The notes under the pieces were generated by a model. That model made no database searches. It saw nothing but the letters and a program-made list of their open reading frames with translations, and was not told the origin of the DNA. Made by a program: the position numbers and the translations under genes. Below are positions 1 through 7,834 of a stretch of 64,000 nucleotides of DNA, piece after piece (the stretch's first letter is position 1; each line of letters opens with the position of its first letter). This stretch comes from Actinophytocola sp036555685 (GTDB lineage Bacteria; Actinomycetota; Actinomycetes; Mycobacteriales; Pseudonocardiaceae), in NCBI RefSeq assembly GCF_036555685.1, contig NZ_DATBKY010000047.1:1-64000 (forward strand), given 5' to 3'.

Positions 1-456
1 TCGCTGCCAGGTGCGCTCGACGACGCCGTCGGGGTAGGAGGCGATGAGCAGGATTCCGGCGATCGTCGACAGCACCCCGCTGTACTGGTAGGCCAGGTTG
101 GGCAACCAGAGCCAGCCGCCCGTCCCGTACCGGTCGGCGGCCTCCCGTATCAGGCCTTCGAGCGCCACGTTGACCGCGAGGGAGCTGCCCATCAGCAGCA
201 GCCGCCGCGCCTGCGGGTGCTCGGGGCGCCTGCACACCACCCACACGCTGACCCCGTAGACCGGGGCGACGCCGACCACGAGCCAGGACAGCCCGCCGAG
301 CAGGCCGTCCGCTGACGGGAAGGCCAGCTGGTTCCAGAACGCGACGAGCAGCCCGGCGCCGCCGAGCACGATGCCGGCCACGCGCGCCAACCGGTGCCAG
401 GTGGTCACACGGGAATTGTGACGCTCCGCGATCACCGCGTCCACGGGGCTGGCCAC
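1..456 (-). CDS. Membrane sensor histidine kinase, N-terminal part (cut by window edge)
   Basis: The visible 152 residues begin at a GTG (454-456), 15 bases after an in-frame stop at 472-474, and run off the window. After a short cytoplasmic start there are about four hydrophobic segments, including the stretches AGIVLGGAGLLVAFW and WLVVGVAPVYGVSVWVV. The visible end reads YPDGVVERTWQR, a pattern seen where the membrane part of actinobacterial two-component sensor kinases passes into the cytoplasmic part. No dimerisation or ATPase domain is in view, so the kinase call rests on membrane layout and that pattern. Another GTG at 442-444 is possible. It is divergent from the 555-3129 operon; a response regulator would be expected beyond the left edge. 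Confidence 0.5.
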   Translation of the reverse strand, partial: MASPVDAVIAERHNSRVTTWHRLARVAGIVLGGAGLLVAFWNQLAFPSADGLLGGLSWLVVGVAPVYGVSVWVVCRRPEHPQARRLLLMGSSLAVNVALEGLIREAADRYGTGGWLWLPNLAYQYSGVLSTIAGILLIASYPDGVVERTWQR

Positions 457-554
457 GTCCGCACCCCGCGGTCAGCCCCCAACCCGATCTGCGCCCTGAC
501 CACGTTCCGTCACGCCGGTCGGCTACCTAGCGTTGCGAGCCGGAGGTGAGTCCC

Positions 555-1175
555 ATGAACGACGCGTCGCCCGCGGCCGCGCGCTGGGCCGTGCTGTCCG
601 GGCTGGCCGGCCTGTTCGCCAACGGCCTGCTGATCCTGTTCTTCGCGCTCGCCCGGCCGTGGGCCCGCGAGGTGTCCGAGTTCGCCTGGCTGGGGCCGGC
701 CAACGACGCGCTGGTCGTGGTGCAGTTCGCGGCGCTGGTCCCGGTGGCCCTCGCCGTGCACGCCCGGCTGGGCGGCCGGCTCGGCCGGAGCGCGACGACC
801 GCCGCGGTGACGGCGATGGTCGCCGCCGTGGCGCTGCAGCTGGCGCTGATCGCCGACGTGGTCGCGTTCGAGGCGCAGGTGTGGGCCGTGCTTGTCTGCT
901 TCGTGGTGGCGTTCGGCTGGGTGCTCGCGGCGAGCCGGGCCGGGCGCGACGTGCTGCCGCGGCCGGCGGTGCGGCTGGGCACGACGGTCGGCACCGGCTT
1001 CCTCGCGGCGATCGCGCTCGCCGGTCTCGGGACGCTCCTGCCGCCCGGTCTCGGCCGGTACGCGTTGTGGGGGCTGGCGGGAGTCCTCGGCATGGTGGGC
1101 TGGCTGGGGTTCCCGGTGTGGCCGTTGCTGCTGGCCCGGGTGCCGGCCGCGCGATCGATGGCGGTGGTGAGATGA
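555..1175 (+). CDS. Integral membrane protein of unknown function (about 6 TM)
   Basis: This 206-residue protein is dominated by hydrophobic helices (for example GLAGLFANGLLILFFALA and AVLVCFVVAFGWVLAA) with short arginine-rich loops, which gives roughly six membrane spans. No catalytic motif is visible and I do not recognise the family. ATG 555 is preferred over GTG 546 because GGAGG lies at 542-546, eight bases upstream. It is first in a three-gene unit: its TGA overlaps the ATG of the next membrane protein (1172-1175), which in turn overlaps a Tat-exported multicopper oxidase. That tight coupling suggests that both small membrane proteins serve the oxidase or its copper or electron supply. 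Confidence 0.65.
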   Translation: MNDASPAAARWAVLSGLAGLFANGLLILFFALARPWAREVSEFAWLGPANDALVVVQFAALVPVALAVHARLGGRLGRSATTAAVTAMVAAVALQLALIADVVAFEAQVWAVLVCFVVAFGWVLAASRAGRDVLPRPAVRLGTTVGTGFLAAIALAGLGTLLPPGLGRYALWGLAGVLGMVGWLGFPVWPLLLARVPAARSMAVVR

Positions 1176-1609
1176 GTGCGACGGCTGCCGTCCCGGCGCC
1201 TCCGGTCGTGACCGTTCCGGCCGGACCGCGGCGCACGCTGACGGCCTTGCGGGTGCTGGCCGTGCTGCACTCGCTGTCCATCATCGCGCAGCCGACGTTC
1301 GCCGGGATGTACCTGGACGGTGACGTCGACGCGCTCACGCTCCACGAGATCAACGGGATGGTCCTCGCCGCGCTGGGCCTGGCGCAGCTCGCGGCGGCGA
1401 TCGTCTACGTGTCGGCCGGGCGCGGGCGGGCGTGGCCGCTGTGGGCGTCGCTGGGGCTGGTGCTGGCCGAGCAGGTGCAGTCGGGGCTGGGGTACTCGTC
1501 GCTGGTCGCGATCCACATCCCGCTCGGGGTGTCGATCATCGCGATGCAGATCCTGCTGACCGTGTGGCTGTTCCGGGCGTCCGCGCGGCGCACCCGGGGG
1601 TCGTCATGA
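1172..1609 (+). CDS. Small integral membrane protein (about 4 TM)
   Basis: The protein has 145 residues. After a polar N-terminus of about 25 residues come four hydrophobic helices, among them VLAALGLAQLAAAIVYVSA and IIAMQILLTVWLF. The tail RASARRTRGSS is basic and so probably cytoplasmic. The start ATG shares ATGA with the stop of the upstream gene, and its own TGA overlaps the ATG of the multicopper oxidase (1606-1609). All three are therefore almost certainly translated from one mRNA. There is no known motif. A helper, heme or copper membrane partner of the oxidase is an inference from coupling alone. Confidence 0.65.
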   Translation: MSATAAVPAPPVVTVPAGPRRTLTALRVLAVLHSLSIIAQPTFAGMYLDGDVDALTLHEINGMVLAALGLAQLAAAIVYVSAGRGRAWPLWASLGLVLAEQVQSGLGYSSLVAIHIPLGVSIIAMQILLTVWLFRASARRTRGSS

Positions 1610-3129
1610 CGTTGTCGCGGCGCGGGTTCCTCGGTGTGGCGGGCCTGTCGGTGCTCGGGGCGGCGAGCCTGGGCTCGCTGGTGCTGCCCGGCGCGGCGGG
1701 GCAGACGGCGGAGCTGATGCGCAGCCGGGCGCGGCTGCCGGAGCCGTTCACCGTGCCGCTGCCGATCCCGCCGGTGGCCCGCCCGGTGCGCTCGGACGCG
1801 TCCGCGGACTACTACGCGATCACGCAGCGGGAGGCGTCGGTGGAGATCCTGCCGGGGCTGCGGACGCGGATCATGGGCTACGACGGGATGTTCCCGGGCC
1901 CGACGATCGTGAGCCACAGTGGACGGCGGACGGTCGTGACGCATCGCAACGAGCTGCCGGTGCCGAGCGTGGTGCACCTGCACGGCGGCCACACGCCGGC
2001 GTCGAGCGACGGGTTCCCGACCGATGTCCTCGTGCCACCGGACTGGGACATGGCGCACGGGATGGGCGGCAAGGTCACCGTCGGGCAGCAGGACTACGTG
2101 TACCCGTGCGCGCAGCGGGCCGCGACGCTGTGGTACCACGACCACCGGATGGACTTCACCGGCCCAGCCGTCTACAGAGGACTGGCCGGCTTCCACCTGA
2201 TTCGCGACGACGAGGAGTCCGCGTTGCCGCTGCCCCGCGGGGAGCGGGACATCCCGTTGATGATCACGGACCGGTCGTTCGACGAGGATGGCTCCTTCCT
2301 TTACCCCGCGAGGGATGCCACGATGCGGGTGCTGCCGGGTGTCGAGGACGACTACATGGAGGGCGTGCTCGGCGACGTGCTGCTGGTGAACGGCGCGCCG
2401 TGGCCGGAGCTGGCGGTCGAGGCGGCGCGGTACCGGCTGCGGATCCTGAACGCGTCGAACGCGCGGCGCTACCGGCTGTCGGTGCCGGGCGTGCCGTTCG
2501 TCCACATCGGAGCCGACGGCGGGCTGCTGGCCCGGCCGGCGACGCTGGACACGCTGACGATCGCCCCGGGCGAGCGGTTCGACGTGGTGCTGGACTTCTC
2601 CGGCCAGCGGCCCGGCACTTCGCTGACGCTCCAAAATGGACTGGGCAGCGGCCCGACGGCGTCCGTGCTGCGGTTCCGGGTCACCCGCCGCGGGCCGGAC
2701 GACAGCCGGGTACCGGCGCGCCTGTCGTCGGTGCCGCGGCTGGACCCGGCCCGCGCGGTGCGCACGCGGGAGTGGCGGTTCACCCGCGGGGAGCTCGGCG
2801 ACCACAAGGGCTGGCTGATCAACGACGCCTCGTTCGACGCCGGGCGGATCGACGCGGACGTGTCACTGGGGGAGCTGGAGGTGTGGCGCATCGTGAGCGA
2901 CCTGCACCATCCGGTCCACGTGCACCTCGACCCGTTTCAGGTGCTGTCCCGGCAGGGCGAGCCGCCGCGCCCCGAGGACGCGGGCTGGAAGGACACGGTC
3001 GACGTCCTGCCGAACGAGTACGTGGACGTGGCCGTGCGGTTCACCGACTACGCGGGCAAGTACCCGCTGCACTGCCACAACCTGGAGCACGAGGACATGG
3101 CGATGATGGCGACGTTCCGGACGTCGTGA
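1606..3129 (+). CDS. Tat-exported multicopper oxidase (CotA/bilirubin-oxidase-like)
   Basis: This 507-residue oxidase couples one-electron oxidation of a substrate (phenols, metals or pigments) to reduction of O2 to water outside the membrane. The N-terminus SRRGFLGVAGL is a twin-arginine signal. All copper motifs are present: HLHGGH (124-129) and WYHDH (176-180) for the trinuclear site, HHPVHVH near 434-440, and HCHNLEHEDM (489-498), which holds the His-Cys-His bridge and the type 1 site with axial Met. The HExxxM-like ending (H495 E D M498) is typical of CotA, phenoxazinone synthase and bilirubin oxidase relatives. The ATG overlaps the upstream stop. The physiological substrate cannot be read from the sequence. 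Confidence 0.9.
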   Translation: MTLSRRGFLGVAGLSVLGAASLGSLVLPGAAGQTAELMRSRARLPEPFTVPLPIPPVARPVRSDASADYYAITQREASVEILPGLRTRIMGYDGMFPGPTIVSHSGRRTVVTHRNELPVPSVVHLHGGHTPASSDGFPTDVLVPPDWDMAHGMGGKVTVGQQDYVYPCAQRAATLWYHDHRMDFTGPAVYRGLAGFHLIRDDEESALPLPRGERDIPLMITDRSFDEDGSFLYPARDATMRVLPGVEDDYMEGVLGDVLLVNGAPWPELAVEAARYRLRILNASNARRYRLSVPGVPFVHIGADGGLLARPATLDTLTIAPGERFDVVLDFSGQRPGTSLTLQNGLGSGPTASVLRFRVTRRGPDDSRVPARLSSVPRLDPARAVRTREWRFTRGELGDHKGWLINDASFDAGRIDADVSLGELEVWRIVSDLHHPVHVHLDPFQVLSRQGEPPRPEDAGWKDTVDVLPNEYVDVAVRFTDYAGKYPLHCHNLEHEDMAMMATFRTS

Positions 3130-3155
3130 GCGACCTTGCGAGCGAACCACGTGCG

Positions 3156-3440
3156 CTACTCGCCGCGCATCTGGCGGCGGATCTCCTCGAGCTTGTCGCG
3201 CCCGGCGCGTTCACGGGCCTCGAACTGGTCCTCGACGGCCTTGCCCTCCGGGGTCTCGCCGGCCAGCTCCTGCGAGCCTATCGACGTGGCGACCCGGTTC
3301 TCGATGCGGTCGCGGACGTAGTCGAACGTCGGCACGCCCGCCTGGTTATAGTCGCTCGGCGGCACCTGGGGGAGCGGCTTGTCGAGCGCGGTGCCGTCCT
3401 CGACGATCTCGCCGTCGATCGGTTCGTCCGTGGCTGCCAT
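3156..3440 (-). CDS. Conserved actinobacterial small hydrophilic protein
   Basis: This 94-residue protein is strongly charged and lacks membrane segments or a signal peptide. The N-terminal half is acidic and proline-containing. The C-terminal half (from about FDYVRDRIENR to DKLEEIRRQMRGE) looks helical, possibly a short coiled coil. Similar short proteins are, as I recall, widespread in Pseudonocardiaceae as conserved hypotheticals, but I cannot assign a function. The ATG at 3438-3440 is the only good start. It lies tail-to-tail with the multicopper oxidase (26-base gap) and downstream of the aminotransferase on the same strand. Confidence 0.6.
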   Translation of the reverse strand: MAATDEPIDGEIVEDGTALDKPLPQVPPSDYNQAGVPTFDYVRDRIENRVATSIGSQELAGETPEGKAVEDQFEARERAGRDKLEEIRRQMRGE

Positions 3441-3502
3441 GCCACCATTGTGCCCCGCTGAGCGACCCGCGCGAACGCGGCCGCCGGAGGTGTCGGGGCA
3501 GG

Positions 3503-4675
3503 TCAGGCGGAGCGGTCCGTGGCGTTGCGGCGCACGGCGAGCTCGTCCTCGGCGGCCCAGTGGCGGCGGCTGTAGTCGTGGATCCCGGTGACCAGGCGGG
3601 CCACATCCTGCTGCGGGCGGACCACGAGGCGCAGGTACTGCTTGCTCATGCCGAGCTTGTTGCCGCACTCGCGGATGAAGACCTGGTGCTCGTTGACGAG
3701 GTAGTCGCGCAGGTCGGAGCCGTCGACGCCGGCGGACAGCTTCACCAGCAGGAAGTTCGCCTGCGAGGTGAACACGGTCAGCTCCGGCAGCTGCGCGAGC
3801 TGCATGGCCATGCTGTACCGGTCGCGCGCGAGCAGCTGCAGGCTGCGGTGGTACTCCGCGCCGTGGTCGCGGAGCATGAACACGATCGTCTCGGCGAGGG
3901 AGTTGAGGTTCCACTTCGGCAGCGTCCGGCGCATCTTGCCGGCGAGGCCGGGGTTGGCGACGAGGTAGCCGAACCGGATGCCGTGCAGGCCGAAGTTCTT
4001 GCCGAGGCTCTTGAGCACGACGACGTTGGGCCGGATCGCGGCCTCGTTCGCCACCGAGGGCTCGCGCTCGACCTCGACGAAGTCGATGAACGACTCGTCG
4101 ATCACGACCAGGTCGAGGTCGGCGAGCTCGTCCATGAAGCGGATGACGTCACGGCGGGAGACGTACCCGCCGTCGGGGTTGTTGGGGTTGCAGAGCACGG
4201 CCACGCGCGAGCGTCTGGCCCGGATGAAGCGGATGTACTCGTCGACGTTGAGCTGGAAGCAGTCGGCCTCGCGCAGCGGGAACATGTCGACGCGCTTGCC
4301 GGTCTCGAGTGGCTGGTCGGTCCAGCGGCCGAAGGTGGGGATCGGGATGGCGACGCTGTCGTGGACCCAGAGGTGGTCCATCCACGTGATGAGCTCGGTG
4401 GACCCGTTCGACATGGCGATCGTCGCGGGGTTGAGCCCGACCACGCGGGCGAGCTGGCCGGTGATCGTGTCCGCGTCGCTGGGGTAGAACTTCAGCACGG
4501 TCTCGAGGTTCGCGGCGAGCGCGTCGAACATCTCGGGCGTGGGGAAGTACGGGTTGCAGGGGATGCAGAAGTCCACCAGCTGCCGGCCGTGCTCGCCCAT
4601 CCGCCGGGCGAGCTCGAAGTACGAGGGGCTGTGTGCGGACTGCTGGAACAGCCCTGCATCCACGCTGTTGCCCAC
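3503..4675 (-). CDS. Pyridoxal-phosphate aminotransferase, class I/II (HisC/CobD-like)
   Basis: This 390-residue fold-type I PLP enzyme resembles histidinol-phosphate aminotransferase and threonine-phosphate decarboxylase. Recognisable elements are SNGSTELI (cofactor phosphate pocket), LCNPNNPDGGYVSR (the NPNNP substrate and cofactor loop), VVIDESFIDF (PLP-binding Asp), and SLGKNFGLHGIRFGY, in which the lysine forms the internal aldimine. RLVVRP near the C-terminus supplies the carboxylate-binding arginine. The start is GTG 4675; no ATG is available until well inside the conserved region. No his or cob genes are nearby, so the substrate is unknown. Confidence 0.85.
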   Translation of the reverse strand: MGNSVDAGLFQQSAHSPSYFELARRMGEHGRQLVDFCIPCNPYFPTPEMFDALAANLETVLKFYPSDADTITGQLARVVGLNPATIAMSNGSTELITWMDHLWVHDSVAIPIPTFGRWTDQPLETGKRVDMFPLREADCFQLNVDEYIRFIRARRSRVAVLCNPNNPDGGYVSRRDVIRFMDELADLDLVVIDESFIDFVEVEREPSVANEAAIRPNVVVLKSLGKNFGLHGIRFGYLVANPGLAGKMRRTLPKWNLNSLAETIVFMLRDHGAEYHRSLQLLARDRYSMAMQLAQLPELTVFTSQANFLLVKLSAGVDGSDLRDYLVNEHQVFIRECGNKLGMSKQYLRLVVRPQQDVARLVTGIHDYSRRHWAAEDELAVRRNATDRSA

Positions 4676-4852
4676 GCGATCACGTCCGTTCTCTCGGTTT
4701 CACCACCACCCCATACGTACGGAACCGGCCAAGAGTTCACAAACAGGTAACGGCGCCACTCCGGGGCACTTGTGGCGAGCAGCCGGACAGTCCGACTCGG
4801 CATCCGTCCCCTCGTGTGCCGCGCTGGGGTGTCTCACATGCCGATATGGGCA

Positions 4853-4858
4853 TATGAT
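4853..4858 (+). promoter_or_regulatory. Candidate -10 element, leaderless start of ArsR operon
   Basis: TATGAT ends six bases before the ATG at 4865, the spacing expected when transcription begins at or next to the start codon. No Shine-Dalgarno sequence precedes that ATG. A clear -35 is not visible. The surrounding bases (CATATG repeats at 4839-4860) could host the ArsR-family autoregulator. Confidence 0.45.
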
Positions 4859-4864
4859 GGCGCC

Positions 4865-5227
4865 ATGGCACGAGCGGCGACGACCTCGGACGCGTTCAAC
4901 GCGATCGCCGAACCGCAGCGACGGGAGATCCTGGTGCTGCTGCGGGGCGGCGAGCGGCCGGTGACCGGCCTGGCGCGAGACCTGGGAATGACCCAGCCGC
5001 AGGCCTCCAAGCACCTGCGGGTCCTCCGGGAGGTCGGTCTCGTGCGGGTCCGCGGGGCGGGCAAGCAGCGGCTGTACGGCCTGGACGCCCGCGGGCTGCG
5101 GCCGGTCCACGAGTGGGTGGGCGGTTTCGAGCGGTTCTGGAACGAGAGCTTCGACCGGCTGGACGAGTACGTGCGGGAGTTGACGCAGGCAAGGCAGGAG
5201 GGCCCACGCGATGGCGACGACCGGTAG
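4865..5227 (+). CDS. ArsR-family winged-helix repressor (SRPBCC-linked type)
   Basis: This 120-residue winged-helix DNA-binding protein has a compact HTH: RREILVLLRGGERPVTGLARD, then MTQPQASKHLRVLREVGLV (recognition helix), then the wing VRGAGKQRLYGLD. The C-terminal part (HEWVGGFERFWNESFDRLDEYV) is the tail typical of ArsR regulators paired with AHSA1/SRPBCC proteins, and there is no metal-binding cysteine cluster. It overlaps the SRPBCC gene by 17 bases and probably represses its own operon. ATG 4865 is favoured by the -10 at 4853; an upstream in-frame ATG in the same short region is less likely. Confidence 0.85.
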   Translation: MARAATTSDAFNAIAEPQRREILVLLRGGERPVTGLARDLGMTQPQASKHLRVLREVGLVRVRGAGKQRLYGLDARGLRPVHEWVGGFERFWNESFDRLDEYVRELTQARQEGPRDGDDR

Positions 5228-5732
5228 CGGCGGCGAGCCCGCGCACGCGACCGCGGACCGCGAGGTCGTGGTCTCCCGGGTGATCGGCGCCCCGCGGGAG
5301 CTGGTGTTCGAGGCGTTCACGCGAGTCCGGCACCTGTCGCGGTGGTGGGGACCGGAAGGGTTCACGACGACGACGCGGTCCTTCGAGTTCCGCGCGGGCG
5401 GGGACTGGGACTTCGTGATGCACGGGCCGGACGGGACCGACTACCAGGAGTGGGTCACCTGGACGGAGATCGTGCCGCCGGAGCGGATCGCGCTGGTGCA
5501 CGGCGAGTCCCGCGACGACCCGAACGCCTTCGAGTCCGTCCTGACTTTCGAGCCGGCCGGCGAGCAGACCCGGATCGTGATGCGCGCGGTGTTCCCCACC
5601 AAGGAACTCCGCGACGAGGCGGTGGAGAACTACCACGCGATCGAGGGCGGCGAGCAGACCCTGCGCAACCTGGCGGCCTACGTCGCCGAACTCACCGGGA
5701 CCCAGACCGCACCGAAGGGAGCGGAGGGCTGA
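5211..5732 (+). CDS. SRPBCC (AHSA1-like) ligand-binding protein
   Basis: This 173-residue START/Bet v1-like protein of the activator-of-Hsp90 (AHSA1) group has a hydrophobic ligand cavity. Family hallmarks are SRVIGAPRELVFEAFTRVRHLSRWWGPEGF at the N-terminus (quoted only in part by its key WWGPEGF), the strand FRAGGDWDFVMHGPDG, YQEWVTWTEIVPPERI, and the C-terminal helix that ends the fold. AGGAGGG lies just before the ATG. It is coupled to the ArsR repressor upstream (17-base overlap) and shares TGATG with the RibD-like gene downstream. This arrangement recurs in actinobacteria as a small stress or detoxification operon; the ligand is unknown. Confidence 0.85.
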   Translation: MATTGSGGEPAHATADREVVVSRVIGAPRELVFEAFTRVRHLSRWWGPEGFTTTTRSFEFRAGGDWDFVMHGPDGTDYQEWVTWTEIVPPERIALVHGESRDDPNAFESVLTFEPAGEQTRIVMRAVFPTKELRDEAVENYHAIEGGEQTLRNLAAYVAELTGTQTAPKGAEG

Positions 5733-6397
5733 TGGCCGGGAAGGTGTTCTTCAGCGTGACGATGTCGCTCGACGGCTTCATGGCGCCGGAGGCCGTGCCC
5801 GTCGAGCACGTCTTCTCGCCCGAGGGTCGGACCGACCCGAGGGCCCGGCGCTGGATGACGAAGTGGTCGCAGCTGCAGGCGTGGCTGTTCCCGCAGCGGT
5901 GGTTCCGGGAGAACCTCAAGCTCGGCGAGGGCGGCGAAGAAGGACTCGACAACGACATCGCACGGGCGACGTACGAGCGCACCGGCGTGAGCGTCATGGG
6001 CAAGCGGATGTTCGACGGCGGCGAGCTGGCATGGCCGGACGAGGCGCCGTTCCACACCCCGGTGTTCGTCGTCACCCACACCAGGCGTGGCCCGTGGGAG
6101 CGGCCGGGTGGCACCACCTTCCACTTCGTCAACGACGGCATCTCGAGCGCCCTCGACCAGGCTCGCGAGGCCGCCGGCGACCGTGACGTGCGCATCGCCG
6201 GCGGCGCCGAGACGATCCAGGAGTACCTGGACAGCGGCCTGATCGACGAGTTCTCGATCACCCTCGCGCCCGTGCTGTTCGGCACCGGCATCCGCCTGTT
6301 CGACCGCGTGGACCCCGACCGCCTCGCGCTGGACCAGGTCCGCGCGGACGCATCGGCGCGGGTGACCCACCTGACCTACACCGTCGGGCACCGGTAG
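5732..6397 (+). CDS. RibD C-terminal/dihydrofolate-reductase-fold reductase
   Basis: This 221-residue protein belongs to the dihydrofolate reductase-like RibD C-terminal family, which reduces pyrimidine or pterin-like substrates with NADPH. It shows VFFSVTMSLDGFMAP (first strand and active-site loop), VMGKRMFDGGE, PVFVVTHTRR, the nucleotide-binding RIAGGAETIQEYLDSGLIDEF region and the ending LAPVLFGTGIRLFD. The ATG at 5732 overlaps the TGA of the SRPBCC gene by one base. No riboflavin pathway genes are near, so a role outside riboflavin synthesis is likely; the exact substrate is unknown. Confidence 0.85.
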   Translation: MAGKVFFSVTMSLDGFMAPEAVPVEHVFSPEGRTDPRARRWMTKWSQLQAWLFPQRWFRENLKLGEGGEEGLDNDIARATYERTGVSVMGKRMFDGGELAWPDEAPFHTPVFVVTHTRRGPWERPGGTTFHFVNDGISSALDQAREAAGDRDVRIAGGAETIQEYLDSGLIDEFSITLAPVLFGTGIRLFDRVDPDRLALDQVRADASARVTHLTYTVGHR

Positions 6398-6432
6398 CCC
6401 GCGGTCCCGCGTCGCCGTCGCGGCGCCGGGCG

Positions 6433-7182
6433 TCAGCTGCCGAACCTGGCCAGGCGCGCCTGCATGTCCGGATAGGGCGTGGCCGCGGGCGCCGGCCGGC
6501 CGTCGCGGATGGCGGCGGCCACCGCGACCGCGGTGTCGATGGCCGCCCGGTACGGCAGCGAGCCCGTGCTGACGCGCCGCGCGCCGAGCCCGGCAAGCTC
6601 GTCCAGCGGGAGCACCGGCAGCACGTTGACCGGCACGGGGACCGCCCGGGTGAGCTCGCGGAGGGCGTCCCGGCCGATCGCGCCCGGCACGAAGACACCG
6701 TCCGCGCCCGCGTCCACGTAGGACAAAGCGCGCTCCAGGGTGGCCGGGATGTCCTGGCCGAACCAGTACGTGTCGACGCGCGCGTTCACGAACACGTCCG
6801 GGTCGCGCTCCTTGACCGCCGCCACCTTCGCGGCATGCACCCGCGGATCGACCAGCATCCCGGCCGTGCTGTCCTCGAGGTTGACGCCGGCGACGCCGAG
6901 CCCGGCGACGTAATCGGCCACCTCGGCCGGGTCGTCGGAGTACCCGTCCTCGACGTCGGCCGTGATGAAGCACGGCAGCGCCACCAGCCGCGCCACGAGC
7001 GCCCGCGTCTCCGCTCGCGCGGACCGGCTCCCGTCGGTGTGCCCGGCGCTCGCCCCGACGCCGAAGCTCGTCGTGCCGATCGCCGGGTAGCCGGCCTCGA
7101 GGAAGGCCAGCGCCGAGCCCACGTCCCAGGCGTTGGGCAGCACCAGCGGCCGCTCGCCGTAGTGCAGGTCACGGAAGCTCAT
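6433..7182 (-). CDS. Isocitrate lyase/PEP mutase superfamily enzyme
   Basis: The 249-residue TIM-barrel protein matches the PEP mutase/carboxyvinyl-carboxyphosphonate phosphorylmutase branch of the isocitrate lyase family. Key motifs are LPNAWDVGSA, FITADVEDGYSDDP (Mg-binding acidic residues), GVNLEDS and VNARVDTYW. It lacks the KKCGH catalytic cysteine of true isocitrate lyases, as usual for this group, which cleaves or rearranges 2-oxo-acid C-C or C-P bonds. Its ATG overlaps the stop of a short VOC-like open frame (7179-7307), so translation may be coupled to it. The substrate is not predictable. Confidence 0.85.
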   Translation of the reverse strand: MSFRDLHYGERPLVLPNAWDVGSALAFLEAGYPAIGTTSFGVGASAGHTDGSRSARAETRALVARLVALPCFITADVEDGYSDDPAEVADYVAGLGVAGVNLEDSTAGMLVDPRVHAAKVAAVKERDPDVFVNARVDTYWFGQDIPATLERALSYVDAGADGVFVPGAIGRDALRELTRAVPVPVNVLPVLPLDELAGLGARRVSTGSLPYRAAIDTAVAVAAAIRDGRPAPAATPYPDMQARLARFGS

Positions 7183-7307
7183 GTCTGTTCCGCCTCCCCG
7201 GAATCAGCCCTGGGTCACGCAGAACCGGGTTGCCCTCGCTCCAGAAGGCCATCGCCCGCCGGACGTCCGTCGCGCCGAGCACCACCGATCCGACTCCCAT
7301 GCGCACT
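7179..7307 (-). pseudogene. Remnant of a VOC/glyoxalase-family gene (N-terminal piece)
   Basis: Reading from GTG 7307 (or ATG 7301) gives about 42 residues beginning MRMGVGSVVLGATDVRRAMA, then FWSE. This is the first beta-strand and helix of a vicinal-oxygen-chelate domain. After FWSE the sequence loses similarity to the family and stops at 7179-7181, whereas full VOC domains run about 120 residues. The stop (TGA) shares bases with the ATG of the PEP-mutase-family gene. It is either a decayed gene or a short coupling ORF; decay by internal deletion is my preferred reading. Confidence 0.55.
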
Positions 7308-7348
7308 GTGTAGCACCCGGGTACGACATCCGACCTCGGCGCCGAGCG

Positions 7349-7786
7349 TCATCGGTCGGTGGCGGCGAGCACCCGGGACAGCGCCTTGTGCAGCGACTCC
7401 AGCTCCGCCAGCGACATGCCGAGGGTCTCGACCACCTCGTAGGGGATCTTCTCGGCCTCCGCGCGCAGGGCGCGGCCGGCCTCGGTGAGCTCGACCTCGA
7501 GCTGCCGCTCGTCCGCGCGGGCCCGGCGGCGCGTGACGTAGCCGAGCGCCTCGAGCCGCTTGAGCATGGGGGAGAGGGTGGCCGGTTCGTGGCGCAGTGT
7601 CCGGCCCAGCTCGCCGACCGAGCGCGGCGAGGACTCCCAGAGCGCCAGCAGCACCAGGTACTGCGGGTGGGTCAGCCCGTGCGGTTCCAGCAGCGGCCGG
7701 TAGATCGCGATCACGCTGCGCGAGGCGACCGAGAGCGCGAAGCACACCTGCCGGTCGAGCGCGAGCGGGTCGGGGCCGAGGTCCAT
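7349..7786 (-). CDS. OhrR-like MarR-family peroxide-sensing repressor
   Basis: This 145-residue winged-helix protein has the OhrR signature LDRQVCFALSVASR. Counted from ATG 7786 the cysteine is residue 15, the same position as the organic-hydroperoxide-sensing cysteine of Bacillus OhrR. The HTH follows (RSVGELGRTLRHEPATLSPM, then KRLEALGYV), with the wing TRRRARADERQLEVELTEAG. ATG 7786 has AGGGTGAT upstream and is preferred over GTG 7798. It diverges from a DUF5313 gene only 48 bases away across repeated GTTAG-GTAC boxes. No ohr peroxidase gene is adjacent, so its targets may lie elsewhere. Confidence 0.8.
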   Translation of the reverse strand: MDLGPDPLALDRQVCFALSVASRSVIAIYRPLLEPHGLTHPQYLVLLALWESSPRSVGELGRTLRHEPATLSPMLKRLEALGYVTRRRARADERQLEVELTEAGRALRAEAEKIPYEVVETLGMSLAELESLHKALSRVLAATDR

Positions 7787-7805
7787 GATGCTTATCACCC
7801 TAATA

Positions 7806-7830
7806 GTTAGCGTACTAAATGTTAGTGTAC
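7806..7830. promoter_or_regulatory. Candidate MarR/OhrR operator with repeated boxes
   Basis: The short divergent region holds GTTAGCGTAC (7806-7815) and GTTAGTGTAC (7821-7830), a direct repeat spaced 15 bases. The palindrome TTAG-CGTA-CTAA (7807-7818) overlaps the first box. The second box contains TAGTGT (7823-7828), which ends six bases before ATG 7835 and would be the -10 of a leaderless DUF5313 transcript. A regulator bound here would cover both divergent promoters. The OhrR-like product next door is the obvious candidate. Confidence 0.55.
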
Positions 7831-7834
7831 CGGC

